Notes: a model not told the origin generated them from the letters alone. 64,000 bases of DNA from Cryobacterium cheniae (GCF_004403395.1 NZ_SOGN01000035.1:186001-250000); one strand, 5' to 3'. Positions 16,715 through 25,358 are shown, counted from the stretch's first letter. Numbers and translations: made by a program.

Positions 16715-18316
16715 GTGCAGCAAACAAATCCAAATCTCCAGGGCATCGGCGTCACCGACCTGCTGCACATCCTCGACGGCTCCGGCTTGCGGCTCGCCTC
16801 GCACCAGACCCGGATCCGCCTGCCCCTGACCAGTCCGACCCTGCACGACCCGCTCAGCACCGAGAACGGCCGGCGCAGCGGCATCCTCCTGGGGATCGGT
16901 CTGCATCCGGCAGCACCGGAGTCCGCGGACGTCGTGCGAAACGCGGCTCGACGGGGATTCGGCGCGATCGTCGTCAAGTCGCTCGGACTGAGCGTCGAAA
17001 CCCTTGCGGCCGTGGCGGATGCCGAGGGGATCGCCCTGCTGGTCGTGGACGACCAGCAGGAGTGGCGCCAGGTGGATTCGCTGATGAATTCGGCCCTGAC
17101 GACGGCCAATGAGGCTGACAGCTCTCTCTCGGCCACCCCCGTCGGCGACCTCTTCGCGCTGGCCAACGCGATCGCCGCCCTGATCGGCGGTGCGACCGCG
17201 ATCGAAGACCTGCAGACGCACATCCTCGCCTACTCGACCATGCCGGGACAGGCAATCGACGACGATCGGAGGGACGGCATCCTCGGCCGGCAGGTGCCGG
17301 ACCTGCCGGAGAACGCCGCGCAGTACGCGTCGGTGTTCCGTGCCACGGGAGCGGTGCGGGTGCCCGGCATTCCTCCGGGCCTGGACCGGCTCGCCGTGGC
17401 GGTCCGGGCCGGCGTTCAGCCGCTCGGCTCGATCTGGGTCGTCGACGCGGCGGCGGACTTCGATACCGATGCCCTGCGCGCTCTCGAGCGCGCCGCCGAC
17501 ATCGCCGCCCTGCACCTCCTGCGAGCCCGGAGCACCGATGACCTTGCCCGGCAGCAGCGCGCCGAGTTGGTGCGCCGCCTGCTCGAGGGCGGTGACGATT
17601 CCCGGCTCCTGGCGACCCAGTTGGGGCTCGACCCCGCCGGACCGTTCGTGGTGCTGGCCTTCCAGCCCGACCTGGCGGCGACCGGGGACGAGCTTCGGCT
17701 GTTGCGGCTGATCGATCTCATCGCGATCCAGTGCGAGGCCCACCAGCACAGCTCCGAATGCGTCGTTATCGGCGGCGAGGTCTATGCCCTGTTCAGCGGA
17801 ACCGCCGGTTCCGATCTGGCGGGCGTCGAGGCCCTGGCCGGGCGGGTCGTGAGCCGCGCGGCGACGGCATTCGGCATCACCGTTCGCGCCTCCGTGGGGT
17901 CCCTGGTCTCGGCGCTGGCCGGCATCGCACGCTCGCGGCACGATGCCGACCTGGTGCTGCTGCTCGTCGGGACGCGGCCGATCGCCGGTTCCGTGGCCAG
18001 TGCCAGGGACGCCCGCAGCCAGCTGACCCTCCTGGAACTCGCGGAGATCTTCCGGCACACGCCGCGACTCGTCTCCCAGCAGGCGAAGCGGGTGATCGAG
18101 ACGGATGCCCGCACCGGCACCGACTACGCCAAGACCCTGCGCACCTATCTGGACTGTTCCCGGGATTCAGCCCTGACGGCCGGCCGGCTGTCGGTGCACC
18201 AGAACACCCTCCGCTATCGCCTGCGCCGGGCCCATGACCTGTTCGGGATCGATCTCGATGACGCGGACGACACCCTCACCCTGTGGCTCAGCCTCCGGTT
18301 GGCAGAATACGACTGA
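16715..18316 (+). CDS. PucR/CdaR-family transcriptional regulator
   Basis: A 533-residue regulator. The N-terminal ~130 residues resemble the PucR purine-catabolism sensing domain (LGIGLHPAAPESADVVRNAA and GFGAIVVKSLG). A GAF-like middle section follows. The last ~70 residues are the PucR_2-type helix-turn-helix: LRTYLDCSRDSALTAGRL, then HQNTLRYRLRRAHDLFGIDL. Such proteins usually activate divergent catabolic operons when the substrate is present. Here the divergent operon is GNAT-racemase-ABC transporter, so an amino acid or its acyl derivative is the likely ligand. The frame is open far upstream, but those residues run antisense to the GNAT gene. Confidence 0.87.
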   Translation: MQQTNPNLQGIGVTDLLHILDGSGLRLASHQTRIRLPLTSPTLHDPLSTENGRRSGILLGIGLHPAAPESADVVRNAARRGFGAIVVKSLGLSVETLAAVADAEGIALLVVDDQQEWRQVDSLMNSALTTANEADSSLSATPVGDLFALANAIAALIGGATAIEDLQTHILAYSTMPGQAIDDDRRDGILGRQVPDLPENAAQYASVFRATGAVRVPGIPPGLDRLAVAVRAGVQPLGSIWVVDAAADFDTDALRALERAADIAALHLLRARSTDDLARQQRAELVRRLLEGGDDSRLLATQLGLDPAGPFVVLAFQPDLAATGDELRLLRLIDLIAIQCEAHQHSSECVVIGGEVYALFSGTAGSDLAGVEALAGRVVSRAATAFGITVRASVGSLVSALAGIARSRHDADLVLLLVGTRPIAGSVASARDARSQLTLLELAEIFRHTPRLVSQQAKRVIETDARTGTDYAKTLRTYLDCSRDSALTAGRLSVHQNTLRYRLRRAHDLFGIDLDDADDTLTLWLSLRLAEYD

Positions 18317-18327
18317 GTGGGACTGAA

Positions 18328-19745
18328 CTAAAGCGTGAGCCTCTTGCTCGGCAGGGCGACCAGCGTCTGCTCCGGGTCGACCTCAACGGGTGGCCGGAGC
18401 CAGTACCCCGTGCCGGTGCGGATGATGGTCCAGTGCCGGTTGTGCAGCAGCAGATGGTGCGGATGGCAGAGCAGTACTCCGTCGGCGAGGTCCGTGTACC
18501 CGTTGTCTTTCAGCCATTCGTTGCTGTGGTGGGCTTCGGTCCAGGCCGGTGGTTTCTCGCAGTCGACCCAGCGGCGTCCGCCGTCACGCACGGCCATCGC
18601 GGCGCGCTGCTCCACGGTGAAGAGACGTTCATCGCGGCCGACATCAACAATCTGGCCGGTTTCGTCGAACTTGATGCCGCGGGTTCCGGTCTCGCAGAGC
18701 AGCCGGTCGGTGGTCTCCTGCGAGATCGGCACCGGGTTGCCCTCGATCTGCCCATGAGCGGCCGGTTCACCCGGCTTGAGCGCCTTCTCGGTGACGATCA
18801 CGCGCACCGAGGGGCGCCGGCCGCCGAACACCCGTCCCGGGTCGGCCTCGCCGGCGATCTTGAGCAACTGCACCAGCGAGTCGGCGGCGATCTGCTCGGT
18901 GCTGCGCGGGTCGTCCTGCATTGTCTTCGCCCAGGCGGCCCGCTCGGTATCGACGAACCGCACCCCGCCACGGCGGGGACCGGTGATGGAGTCGAAGGTG
19001 GAGAGCACGAACTCGCCGTCTTCGGGCGCGAACAGCCCGTTGAGGCGCACGTTGCCGTTGCCGAGCCGGTAGACCTTCAGGTAGCGGTCGTCGTGGGCCT
19101 GTTTCTCGCGGGCGGCGATGCCGGCCTCGTCGAGGCGGTCGCGCATCCGTTTCGCGCATTTGAAGACCTCGTCGGCGTTCAGAGTCGACGTCTCCGCCAG
19201 CAGCGCCTCCAGCGCAGTCCCGAGCTTCTCCGACGTGACCGCGGCGTCGATCTCGCCGAGTCCTGCGCGAATGGACTCGGCCGCGTCGACGGAGAGGGTT
19301 CCGGCGGTCACGGCCCGGGCGATGGGCGCCTGCCACGGCACCTTGGCGAGGAACTCGGCGACCTCGGCGGCATCCGCATCGGGCGACCCGAGCGCCTCCT
19401 CGACCTGCTTCTCCGCCGCCTCCGCATCGGCCATCATGGTGCCGACCGCGACCAGCTTGTAGGCGTCGCCCTTCGACGATCCCGTCCACTTCTGGATCAG
19501 TGCCTCCGGCGACAGGAACCCCTGCGTCGCCGCCAGACCCGAGTGGCGAGCTCCGGCCGGGACCGGCGGGCGACCGTGCCGGCCATCCACGCGGCGCGGG
19601 TGTCGAGCAGGCGCCGCGCGGCCGCGATCTGCTTCTGACCGGCCAGCACGACGGCGTCGGGCAGGGCCTCATAGTCGGCGCTGGACGAGCCCAGGCGGGC
19701 GACGGCATCCGTCGCCTGCCTGAGGTCGTCCGCGAGGGTGGTCAT
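18328..19745 (-). pseudogene. DUF222-HNH endonuclease gene broken by a -1 frameshift
   Basis: The N-terminal ~65 residues (MTTLADDLRQATDAVARLG to RRSRPEL) read in one frame and the remaining ~400 (HSGLAATQGFLSPEALIQ to the end) in another. Adding one C in the GCCAC near 19545 restores ELAHSGLAATQGFL, the expected family sequence. The rest has the DUF222 helical region and a C-terminal HNH motif (TEAHHSNEW, LLCHPHHLLLHNRHW), though the usual first Cys of the RDGGC segment is Arg. Intact length would be about 472 residues. It resembles the 13E12 repeat family of mycobacteria. TATTCT ends 6 nt before the ATG at 19745. A base error in the assembly would give the same picture. Confidence 0.8.
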
Positions 19746-19751
19746 GCTCCA

Positions 19752-19757
19752 AGAATA
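19752..19757 (-). promoter_or_regulatory. -10 hexamer of the DUF222-HNH gene
   Basis: Reverse-strand TATTCT, 6 nt before the ATG at 19745. Confidence 0.5.
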
Positions 19758-19776
19758 GCTCACGGGGTACGTATAG

Positions 19777-19802
19777 TCGAGTATTTGTCACCAAATACTC
19801 GA
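19777..19802. repeat. Perfect 11-bp inverted repeat in an AT-rich patch
   Basis: TCGAGTATTTG and CAAATACTCGA, separated by TCAC, lie between the end of the photolyase-like gene and the start of the DUF222-HNH gene, both leftward. It is about 20 bp upstream of that gene's -10, so it may be an operator. It could also form a hairpin ending photolyase transcription, but no T-run follows it on that strand. Confidence 0.7.
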
Positions 19803-19827
19803 TATATTTCGTATTTCTATTCGATGT

Positions 19828-21291
19828 CTACCACTCGGTGCGGGTGCGTTCCTGGTCGACGACCGCCTCCCGGTCGACGAGGCGGCGCAGCCCGGCGAGC
19901 GGCTGCGCCATGCGGTGATTGCCGCGGATGAGCGGCTCCACCCGGTCGAGGAAGGCCCAGTACCCGGCGGTGAACGGGCACGCGTCCTCGCCCAGCCGCT
20001 TCTTCGGGTTGAACGTGCACGCGCCGCAGAAGTCGCTCATCTTCGAGATGTAGGCACCTCCGGCGGCGTACGGCTTGGTGGCGACGATTCCGCCGTCGGC
20101 GTGCTGGGACATGCCGACGACGTTGGCAGGCATCACCCACGGTGTGCCGTCGACGAAGGCGTTCGTAAACCACTCGGTGAGCTCGGCCGGCTGATAGCCG
20201 CGCTGCAGCGCCCAGTTGCCGAGCACCATCAGCCGCTGGATATGGTGCGCGTAGCCCGTGCGGCGCACCTCCCCGAGCACATGGCTCAGGCACTTCGCCC
20301 GCACCGCACTGCCGTCGAGCTCCCAGAACTCGCGGGGCAGTGCGACATTCGCCTCGAGGTGGTTGCTGCGCCGCACGTAGTCCTCACCCAGATGCCAGTA
20401 GAGGTGCCAGACCCAGTCCCGCCAGCCCATGATCTGGCGCACCACGGCCTCCACGCTCTGCAGCGGAGCTCCCCCGGTCTCGTAGGCGGTGACCACGGCA
20501 TCGATCACCTCGCGCGGATGCAACAGGCCCAGATTGAGGGGAACGCTCAGCTTCGCATGCGCCATCGTCTCGTCCCCGAGCAGGGAGGCGTCCTCGAACG
20601 GGCCGAAGTCGCTCAGGCGCGTCTCGACAAAATCGGCGAGCGCCGCGAGCGCTTCCGCCCGGGTGGCCGCGAACCGGCGGGGTCCGTCCTCACCGATCAG
20701 GTGGATGCGCCCCTCGGCCTGCCACCGGTCGAGATCGGCGCGCACCTGCTCGTCGATGTCGTCCTCCACCGGACGGAACGGGTCCGGCAGACCCAGGCCC
20801 ACCGCTCCCTTCGGTGGCGGCTGACGGTTGTCGTGGTCGAAGTTGAACTTGCCACCCTCAGGGTCGGGCCCGCGCATGAGCAGGCCGGTCTCGGTGCGCA
20901 CCATGCGATAGAACTGGTCCATGATCATCCGGGACGGCGGTCGGTCGGCCGCCCACACGGCGAAGTCCGCCTCACTGGTCACGAAGCCGCGGCTGGGAAG
21001 CACCCGCGCGCCGAGCTCCCGCACCAGGGCTCGGGAGCCCCACGAGGTGGGATCGACCACTTCGAGGTCGCGGCCGGCGAGCACGTCCCGGTAGTGCTCG
21101 GCATGCAGGTACTCGACCCGATCACCGAGCTCCCGGGCCCGGTGCCGAAGGGCGCTGAGGATGAGGTGCGCCTTGGCGCGATGGTAGGTGTGCCGACCGA
21201 GAACGCCGATGGATTCCACCATCAGGAGAGGTCCGCCATCGTCGAAATGGGGGCCGAGCTGGTCGGCGAACAGAAATCGCGGCACGGTCAT
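19828..21291 (-). CDS. FeS-containing bacterial photolyase/cryptochrome (prokaryotic (6-4) photolyase type)
   Basis: A 487-residue member of the FeS-BCP/CryPro clade, which repairs UV (6-4) photoproducts or senses blue light. Four cysteines, C334, C422, C425 and C438, have spacings of 88, 3 and 13 residues, exactly those of the 4Fe-4S ligands of Agrobacterium PhrB. The N-terminal antenna domain begins FLFADQLG, and the FAD-binding helical domain includes VVRQIMGWRDWVWHLYW and WVMPANVVGMSQHADGG. It is a soluble flavoprotein, probably also holding a ribolumazine antenna by family. TAAACT stands 6 nt before the ATG. It diverges from the MpaB-like gene. Confidence 0.95.
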   Translation of the reverse strand: MTVPRFLFADQLGPHFDDGGPLLMVESIGVLGRHTYHRAKAHLILSALRHRARELGDRVEYLHAEHYRDVLAGRDLEVVDPTSWGSRALVRELGARVLPSRGFVTSEADFAVWAADRPPSRMIMDQFYRMVRTETGLLMRGPDPEGGKFNFDHDNRQPPPKGAVGLGLPDPFRPVEDDIDEQVRADLDRWQAEGRIHLIGEDGPRRFAATRAEALAALADFVETRLSDFGPFEDASLLGDETMAHAKLSVPLNLGLLHPREVIDAVVTAYETGGAPLQSVEAVVRQIMGWRDWVWHLYWHLGEDYVRRSNHLEANVALPREFWELDGSAVRAKCLSHVLGEVRRTGYAHHIQRLMVLGNWALQRGYQPAELTEWFTNAFVDGTPWVMPANVVGMSQHADGGIVATKPYAAGGAYISKMSDFCGACTFNPKKRLGEDACPFTAGYWAFLDRVEPLIRGNHRMAQPLAGLRRLVDREAVVDQERTRTEW

Positions 21292-21297
21292 GGTACG

Positions 21298-21303
21298 AGT
21301 TTA
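21298..21303 (-). promoter_or_regulatory. -10 hexamer of the photolyase-like gene
   Basis: Reverse-strand TAAACT, then CGTACC, then the ATG at 21291. Confidence 0.45.
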
Positions 21304-21367
21304 GAATGGTGCCGCGCACCCGCACACGGCACGCCAGGTTCGAGGCCGATGCCCAGCCGCGACGGGT

Positions 21368-21373
21368 TAGCCT
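21368..21373 (+). promoter_or_regulatory. -10 hexamer of the MpaB-like gene
   Basis: TAGCCT, then CGGTCC, then the ATG at 21380; no ribosome site is present. Confidence 0.5.
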
Positions 21374-21379
21374 CGGTCC

Positions 21380-22282
21380 ATGGGCAGGTTCGTGGACAGC
21401 TGGCGGTCGCATCTTCTGGTGACCTTCTCGGGGAACAGCGAAGGCCGCCCATCGTGGGTCGACAAGATCGAACTCGGCGACGATGTCGGCTTCTTCGGCC
21501 CTGGCTCCGCCTCCTGGGCCGTGCACGGCGGGATGGCGACGATGGTCGCCGGCATCCGTGCCCTGCTCATGCAGACCCTGCATCCCGGCGCGATGGCCGG
21601 CGTTCACGACTGGTCGCGGTACAGGGAAGACCCACTCGGACGCCTCTCCGGCACCATCCAGTGGCTCGTCACGGTGACCTTCGCCGACACGACCCTGGCC
21701 GAGCACGAGTCGTCCCGCGTGGGACGATTCCACGACCGGGTCACCGGGACTTACCGTGACGCCCAGGGCGTCGAACGCCCCTATGCCGCCGGAGACCCCG
21801 AACTGCTCGCCTGGGTGCACATCGTCTTCACCGACGCTTTCCTCGCCTCCCACACCATCTGGGGGGATCCCATCCCGGGCGGCGCCGACGGCTACGTGCG
21901 CGAGTGGGCCAAGGCCGGAGAACTCGTCGGCGTGCACAATCCGCCACGTTCCGCCGCGGAGTTGCAGGCACAGCTCGATGCGTTCAAGGATGCCGGCATC
22001 CTCAAGAGCGACGAACGCGTGGCCGAGGCGGTGCGCTTCATTCGCAATCCCCCGCTGCGGCCCGCCATGATGCCTTTCTACCGGGTCATGTTCGCCGGCG
22101 CCGTCGCCTCCATCCCCCGCGAGTATCGCGAGTTGCTCGGCCTGCGGCGTTCCCTGCTCCCGGCGGTCTGGGCGACCGGAGCCGTTCTCGGCCTGGTGCG
22201 CCTGCTGCTGGGCCGTTCGTCCACGTCAGAGGACGCCGCCCGCGCCCGCATCGCGCGGCTCGCCGAGGCGAATCCGGCCTAG
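21380..22282 (+). CDS. MpaB/latex-clearing (DUF2236) oxygenase-like protein
   Basis: A 300-residue all-helical protein of the DUF2236 family, which includes rubber oxygenase Lcp and MpaB; those bind b-type heme. Conserved stretches are HGGMATMVAGIRALLMQTLHPGAM near the N terminus, the DWSRYREDPLGRL segment with candidate Arg/His ligands, and AWVHIVFTDAFLASH. There is no signal peptide, and a C-terminal hydrophobic stretch could associate with the membrane. The actual substrate in most actinobacteria is unknown. It ends 9 nt before the SGNH hydrolase gene. Confidence 0.88.
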   Translation: MGRFVDSWRSHLLVTFSGNSEGRPSWVDKIELGDDVGFFGPGSASWAVHGGMATMVAGIRALLMQTLHPGAMAGVHDWSRYREDPLGRLSGTIQWLVTVTFADTTLAEHESSRVGRFHDRVTGTYRDAQGVERPYAAGDPELLAWVHIVFTDAFLASHTIWGDPIPGGADGYVREWAKAGELVGVHNPPRSAAELQAQLDAFKDAGILKSDERVAEAVRFIRNPPLRPAMMPFYRVMFAGAVASIPREYRELLGLRRSLLPAVWATGAVLGLVRLLLGRSSTSEDAARARIARLAEANPA

Positions 22283-22285
22283 GCT
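22280..22285 (+). promoter_or_regulatory. -10 hexamer of the SGNH gene
   Basis: TAGGCT, then TGGCGG, then the ATG at 22292. It overlaps the stop codon of the preceding gene, so the SGNH gene may have its own transcript. Confidence 0.45.
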
Positions 22286-22291
22286 TGGCGG

Positions 22292-23029
22292 ATGCCTCCG
22301 CACCAGGACCTCCGGCGTCGGTCCGGAACTCCGCCTCGCCGTGTTCCGGTCCGGGTCGTGGCGATCAGTTTGGCGGCGCTCCTGCTGGCTGCCGTCGGTC
22401 TCGGTGCGGCGCTCGCGTCGCACCCGCCTGCCGCCGCCGACACGGTGCGGGTGACCCGGCCGGATGATCGTCCGCTGCGGGTGCTGTTCGTCGGGGATTC
22501 GATCAGCTACGGCCTGAACGCGGAGCGGCAGGACCTCGGCTTTCGCCCGCTCATGGTCGATGCACTCTCGGCAGGCGGGCCGGTTCAGGAATTCCACAAG
22601 AATCGGGCCGGGGCCACCACGCGCTCGGTGTCCCGGCTGCTCAACGTCCCGAAGAATCTCGATCTGGCCGTGGTCGAATTGGGCACCAACGACGTGGTCG
22701 ACCAGACCGCACCCGACGATTTCGCCGGCAGCTACCGTTCACTCCTCCTGCGAGTGCACACCGAATCTCCCAGGGTGCCGCTGCTCTGCGTGGGCACCTG
22801 GGGCAGTGCGGGCGGCTCGGACGGCTCCGACACCTACAACGCGGTCATCGAGGAGGAATGCGCGCGGCAGGGTGGAGCATTTGTCAGTCTGTACGGGCTG
22901 TACCCGATCGCCGCCAACCGGGGGCCGGCCGGCCGGGATGTGTTCGGCGGAACCAGCGACCGCTTCCACCCCAACGACACCGGCTACCGGGCGATCGCGG
23001 ACCTGCTGCTCGGCCGGATCGTCCGCTGA
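22292..23029 (+). CDS. Secreted or membrane-anchored SGNH/GDSL hydrolase
   Basis: A 245-residue protein: a basic N terminus (~20 residues), one hydrophobic helix (VRVVAISLAALLLAAVGLGA) acting as signal or anchor, then an SGNH esterase domain. Block I is FVGDSISYG (nucleophile Ser), block III ELGTNDVV, and block V DRFHPND (Asp and His). It acts outside the membrane on an ester- or acyl-carrying substrate such as a cell-wall polysaccharide; the exact substrate cannot be read. Cysteines in LLCVGTW and EEECARQ may pair. Confidence 0.9.
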   Translation: MPPHQDLRRRSGTPPRRVPVRVVAISLAALLLAAVGLGAALASHPPAAADTVRVTRPDDRPLRVLFVGDSISYGLNAERQDLGFRPLMVDALSAGGPVQEFHKNRAGATTRSVSRLLNVPKNLDLAVVELGTNDVVDQTAPDDFAGSYRSLLLRVHTESPRVPLLCVGTWGSAGGSDGSDTYNAVIEEECARQGGAFVSLYGLYPIAANRGPAGRDVFGGTSDRFHPNDTGYRAIADLLLGRIVR

Positions 23030-23135
23030 CCTGCGGTCGGCTTTCCGCGCCTGTGGTCGCGCGCAACGCGTCGCATATCGGAGCGTCAAAGTACACCCCC
23101 TTGTCGATCTCCTCGATTTGAGGAAATCTCCAAGC

Positions 23136-23339
23136 ATGAGACAAAACGACTGGGTGCTGACCGTCCACTGCCGGGAATGCGGGATCGGCGGCACGGCCCA
23201 CGTCGGACACGACCGGCGCATCGTGTGGCCGGTGATTGTGCACGAGGGTGGCTGTGACCTCGCCGATGACAAGGACCTCGTGGAGTCTCGCTCCGGGGAT
23301 CCCGTGCATGGCGCCCGACAGTCGGCTTACGCGCTCTGA
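23136..23339 (+). CDS. Small Cys/His protein (67 aa), uncertain
   Basis: A 67-codon frame too short to be certain. It reads MRQNDWVLTVHCRECGIGGT, with a CxxC pair at residues 12 and 15, several His residues and a later Cys, suggesting a zinc-ribbon-like fold. GAGGAAA lies about 11 nt upstream of the ATG and codon third positions are mostly G/C. Longer frames on the opposite strand over the same bases look less protein-like. No family is recognised. Confidence 0.4.
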   Translation: MRQNDWVLTVHCRECGIGGTAHVGHDRRIVWPVIVHEGGCDLADDKDLVESRSGDPVHGARQSAYAL

Positions 23340-23663
23340 CGGGATCACTCCCGGTCGCCGCGGTTCGTTCCCTGGACCTCCGCCCGGGACACCCGCTGCG
23401 ACCGTTGAAGTGGCTCGTCACCCTGACCCACGCCGCCCCGACGATGATCACCATCTCGACGGCCAGGGCTCCTGTCGCAGCGGTGCCGACCACCAGGCCA
23501 GGTGCCGCCGGGCCGACGAAGAAGACAGGGACGACAGGGACGACAGGGACGACAGACGGGACACGGTCACTCCTCTGGTCTCAAGATTTCACTGCGTGGG
23601 ACCGTGAACTTTTCCTGCGTGGTTTCGGCGGTGGGGCACGAATTGCTGCTCAGGGCTCAGAGC
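23340..23663. other. 324-bp gap without a confident gene, with short tandem repeats
   Basis: No convincing gene. It holds three exact 9-bp copies of ACAGGGACG (23525-23551) plus a degenerate fourth, and a small CTCAGAG duplication near 23655. On the reverse strand one frame near 23400-23520 reads a hydrophobic stretch (VGTAATGALAVEMVIIVGAA), and a 40-codon GTG frame starts after AGAGGA near 23570. Either could be a remnant of a small membrane protein. Confidence 0.5.
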
Positions 23664-24293
23664 TCAGAGCTCGGACGCAGGCGGCGCGGCGTACCGGAGC
23701 GAGGACAGATGTTCCTGGGCAGCTCGGCGCAGACCCGAGAACAGCGTGTCGCCGAGCACCGTGCCCACGACGACGATCTCGGCCTTGGCTGCCCGTTCGA
23801 TGCGGGCATCGAGTTCATCGATGTCGGCCTCGGCTGCCAGGAGGGCTGCCGCCGCGTAGCGCCGGAACCAACCCGCGGCGTCGACCTGGCCGATCCCCGT
23901 GAAGGTGTCGAACACCCGGGCGGCCGCGAGGCGACCCGGATTGTCGTCCGAGACGTGCCAGCCCTGCATCAGCGCGTCCACGTGGGACAGGGCATCCGTC
24001 GTCACGGTCGTCGGATCGACCGCCTCGGACACGGAATGCTGGGCGATCTCGAAGGTCTCCGGCAGCGGGAGCTCGGAGTCGATGGCTTCGAGCACCCGCC
24101 GGGCGGCTGCGACGGTGAGGCCGCCGACCTCGGTCAGGCCCAAAATGAGACGGATGCGACCGAGGTGCGCGTCTCCGTACAGTGCCTGGTTGGGGCCCGT
24201 GCGAACGCCCGACGGCAGCAGATTCTCCCGTTGATAGAACTTGATCGTCGCAACCGTTACACCGCTGCGAGAGCTGAGTTCGGCCATCCTCAT
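23664..24293 (-). CDS. MerR-family transcriptional regulator
   Basis: A 209-residue regulator. The N-terminal winged helix reads MRMAELSSRSGVTVATIKFY followed by the MerR wing QRENLLPSG and the YGDAHLGRIRLILGL segment. A coiled region and a ~120-residue effector domain of no recognised class follow; no metal-binding cysteines are present, so it is not a metal sensor. The epimerase stop lies just upstream. ATG at 24293 is preferred for its GGGAG site, with ATG at 24308 as alternative. Co-transcription suggests it controls the epimerase operon, possibly through the iterons at 25295-25358. Confidence 0.85.
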   Translation of the reverse strand: MRMAELSSRSGVTVATIKFYQRENLLPSGVRTGPNQALYGDAHLGRIRLILGLTEVGGLTVAAARRVLEAIDSELPLPETFEIAQHSVSEAVDPTTVTTDALSHVDALMQGWHVSDDNPGRLAAARVFDTFTGIGQVDAAGWFRRYAAAALLAAEADIDELDARIERAAKAEIVVVGTVLGDTLFSGLRRAAQEHLSSLRYAAPPASEL

Positions 24294-24310
24294 GGCGGCT
24301 CCCGCCATGA

Positions 24311-25255
24311 TCAGGCGTCCGCCCGCTCGGCCGGCGTCCGATAGCTTTCGATCACGGCTGCCAACGATTCCTCCCACGGAGTGGCATGCACGCCGAGCAG
24401 GCGCTCGGTCTCTATGGAGTCGATCAGGAACGGCCGGTCGAACTGGTAGGCCGAGTGATTGGCCGCCCGGATGAACGGCACGAAGACGCCCAGCAGTCGC
24501 AGGAACGCCGGGCTCAGCGCCCTGACCCCGCCTTCTTCGCCGGTGAGTCGATTCACCCGCTCGGCGATCTCGGCGCGGGAGAGCGGCTCCGCAGCCGGCA
24601 CGTGCCAGACCTGGCCCCACGGTCCGCGGTAGTCCGCGGCCGCGATCAGGGTGTCGACGATGTCGGCAAGGAAGCACCAACTGTGCGGTTCGCTCGCGCT
24701 GCCGAAGATCCGGGCGGACTTGCCTGCGAGAACCGGCCCGAAGAAGGCCGATCCGAGTTGGCTACTCCGGCCGGCGCCCGGTCCGAAGTAGTCACTCGCC
24801 CGCACCTCGACCACCTCGATTTCGCCACGGGCGTGCGCGGCGGCCGCGAGCGCCCACCCCTCGGCGCGCACCTGGCCCTTCGGCTCGGTCGGGTGCAGGG
24901 GCGTCGTTTCGGACATCGGCATGGCGCTGGCCTCGCCGTAACCGTACAGATTGCCCATCAGGACCAGCCGGGCCGAAGACCGGCGGGCCGCTTCGATCGC
25001 GGCACGGTGCATCGGGGGCCACAGTTCGGGCCAACGGTGATACTGGCGAGGACTGGTCGCGAGGAAGATCGTGGCGGCGCCCGCTGCTGCTGCTGCCAGG
25101 GCATCCGGATCGGACGCGTCGACCCTGAGCGACGTCGTGCCGGGCACGATCGTGCCGGAACGGGTCGCGAGCAGCACGGTGTCGCCACGCGCGACGAGGG
25201 CGCGGGCAAGGGCTTCGCCGATGAAACCGGCGCCGACGACGAGGTGGACGGTCAT
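24311..25255 (-). CDS. NAD-dependent epimerase/dehydratase-like SDR protein
   Basis: A 314-residue extended short-chain dehydrogenase fold. The N terminus VVGAGFIGEALARAL carries the GxGxxG nucleotide site. An NLYGYG segment sits where the catalytic YxxxK would be, but the lysine position is not clear, so activity may be atypical. The C-terminal part (SWCFLADIVDTLIAAAD) matches epimerase substrate-domain sequence. AGAGGAG lies 6 nt before the ATG. It is first in an operon with the MerR regulator. The substrate, perhaps a sugar nucleotide or a carbonyl compound, is unknown. Confidence 0.87.
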   Translation of the reverse strand: MTVHLVVGAGFIGEALARALVARGDTVLLATRSGTIVPGTTSLRVDASDPDALAAAAAGAATIFLATSPRQYHRWPELWPPMHRAAIEAARRSSARLVLMGNLYGYGEASAMPMSETTPLHPTEPKGQVRAEGWALAAAAHARGEIEVVEVRASDYFGPGAGRSSQLGSAFFGPVLAGKSARIFGSASEPHSWCFLADIVDTLIAAADYRGPWGQVWHVPAAEPLSRAEIAERVNRLTGEEGGVRALSPAFLRLLGVFVPFIRAANHSAYQFDRPFLIDSIETERLLGVHATPWEESLAAVIESYRTPAERADA

Positions 25256-25294
25256 GAGATTCTCCTCTGCGGACGACGCCAGCGCCGTCTTAGC

Positions 25295-25358
25295 GATAGT
25301 GATTATTTCCGATAGTGATTGTTACCGATAGTTAGAATATCCGATAAAAATACTATCC
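25295..25358. repeat. Four 16-bp iterons upstream of the epimerase/MerR operon
   Basis: CGATAGT begins at 25295, 25311 and 25327, and CGATAAA at 25343: four direct repeats with an exact 16-bp period in an AT-rich patch. An inverted ACTATCC follows at 25353. The array begins 40 bp upstream of the epimerase start codon and so covers the likely promoter. A period of 16 bp (about 1.5 helical turns) places successive units on alternating faces of the DNA. Confidence 0.75.

Noticed and set aside
23086..23493. Leftward 135-codon frame in the gap after the SGNH gene
   Set aside because: Only its first ~25 residues look like a membrane helix; the rest is Arg/Gly/Ser-rich shadow-like sequence. It is mentioned as a possible remnant only.
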